Assembly (NCBI GenBank): GCA_947453885.1
Contig: CANGIF010000010.1
Span: forward strand, 1-64,000
From: Flavobacteriaceae bacterium
GTDB taxonomy: Bacteria > Bacteroidota > Bacteroidia > Flavobacteriales > Flavobacteriaceae
Length of the DNA: 64,000 nt
Direction of reading: 5' to 3'
Below the pieces are notes generated by a model. That model ran no database searches, had not been told where the DNA came from, and worked only from the letters and a program-made list of their open reading frames with translations. Positions within the stretch are counted from its first letter, which is position 1. Each line of letters begins with the position of its first letter. A program made the translations under genes and the position numbers. Shown here one piece after another: positions 63,547-64,000 of this stretch.

Positions 63547-63912
63547 CTACTTAACAATTTTAGTCTCAATTTTGCTAGAATTGTTGAGTTGGTTTTTATA
63601 ATTTTCCAATCGTTCAGCAACTTTTTTATACATTTTTTTATACTTAGAAATATTGGTAGAATAGTAGCGGTTACTTTGTGCAAACTGTAAACTGTCAATT
63701 TTGTATTTTTTGTAAATATAAGTGTTTGGATTATATGCTGATAATGAGGTGGTCATGTTTTGATTTCTAACTGCATCAAAAATAGAGTAATCGTACAAAA
63801 TAGCCACCATTTTATCTTCATCAATTAGGTTTTTTGGTTGTTCAATCACGGAATTTTTACATCCAAAAAGGAAAAAAAATAATCCAAAAGTAACATATAA
63901 ATTTTTCATCAA
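63547..63912 (-). CDS. DUF4296-like lipoprotein
   Basis: The 121-residue product has a lipoprotein signal with lipobox FGC at about residue 17 and a helical body with MVAILYDYSIFDAV and YKIDSLQFAQSN, features of DUF4296 proteins. In flavobacteria such genes are usually placed just after dihydroorotase, as here. Convergent with the PhnA-like gene. Function unknown. Confidence 0.82.
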   Translation of the reverse strand: MMKNLYVTFGLFFFLFGCKNSVIEQPKNLIDEDKMVAILYDYSIFDAVRNQNMTTSLSAYNPNTYIYKKYKIDSLQFAQSNRYYSTNISKYKKMYKKVAERLENYKNQLNNSSKIETKIVK

Positions 63913-63921
63913 TTTTATTTT

Positions 63922-64000
63922 TTATCTGTCAAAAAGTAATCTTTTACCAAACGGAATTGGATGTACTGTATTGTTTTCATAAACCAATTTTCCATTTACA
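63922..64000 (-). CDS. Dihydroorotase, 3' end only (partial)
   Basis: The last 25 codons plus stop are read on the minus strand: VNGKLVYENNTVHPI, then PFGKRLLFDR and TAA. This closing pattern (VNGxxVYExxxxxP...GKRLLFDR) is typical of Bacteroidota dihydroorotase, and DUF4296 neighbours fit. The rest of the gene lies beyond the window. Confidence 0.75.
   Translation of the reverse strand, partial: VNGKLVYENNTVHPIPFGKRLLFDR

Overview
The window is a piece of a low-GC Bacteroidota chromosome, almost certainly Flavobacteriaceae and probably Flavobacterium or a close relative. This rests on seven secreted proteins with type IX secretion (T9SS) C-terminal sorting domains, Bacteroidota -7 promoter boxes (TAnnTTTG) just upstream of several genes, a flexirubin/aryl-polyene type lipid gene set, and flavobacterial housekeeping order (upp / DUF6427 / DUF6341 / purD; dihydroorotase next to a DUF4296 lipoprotein). 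No rRNA, tRNA, CRISPR array, transposase or integrase was seen.

Layout. 1-1.8 kb: three small unknown genes on the minus strand, separated by imperfect palindromes that resemble integron attC sites. 1.8-2.15 kb: a non-coding patch of short degenerate repeats. 2.15-11.6 kb: a tight minus-strand operon running ECF sigma factor, small membrane protein (candidate anti-sigma), CpxP/Spy-like periplasmic protein, two paralogous secreted metallophosphoesterases, a YHYH-domain protein, an unknown T9SS protein, a DUF1566 protein and a HupE/UreJ-like membrane protein. This is the best candidate here for an undescribed system: a sigma-controlled, possibly metal- or phosphate-linked cell-surface module.

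12-33 kb: mostly core genes (class I fumarase, thioesterase, tyrS, an acyl-ACP desaturase, plsC, recA, a ferredoxin-type reductase, a heptosyltransferase-like GT9, upp, purD), plus a second ECF sigma factor next to a membrane-anchored protein with a porin-like C-terminus, and two T9SS surface proteins.

33-49.4 kb: a surface polysaccharide locus, nearly all on the minus strand. It holds an initiating sugar-phosphate transferase, UDP-glucuronate decarboxylase, glycosyltransferases, two Wzy/O-antigen-ligase-like proteins, one Wzx flippase, acyltransferases, a GT39-type transferase and a truncated methyltransferase remnant. A CapK-type adenylate-forming enzyme converges on its end.

49.8-61.3 kb: a compact plus-strand operon that looks like part of a flexirubin/aryl-polyene pathway: a chain-length-factor-like ketosynthase, polysaccharide deacetylase, LolA-like carrier, lipoprotein, two tandem beta-barrel proteins, hotdog dehydratase, a secreted unknown, GT2-DUF2062, a giant MMPL/acyltransferase/methyltransferase-like fusion and a CrtI-like oxidoreductase. 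Acyl carrier proteins, a catalytic ketosynthase, ketoreductase, ammonia-lyase and aryl-activating ligase are absent here, so the set is partial.

61.6-64 kb: a calcineurin-like phosphatase, a small secreted protein, a PhnA-type zinc-ribbon protein, a DUF4296 lipoprotein and the 3' end of dihydroorotase. All family assignments come from motifs read by eye; no database search was run.
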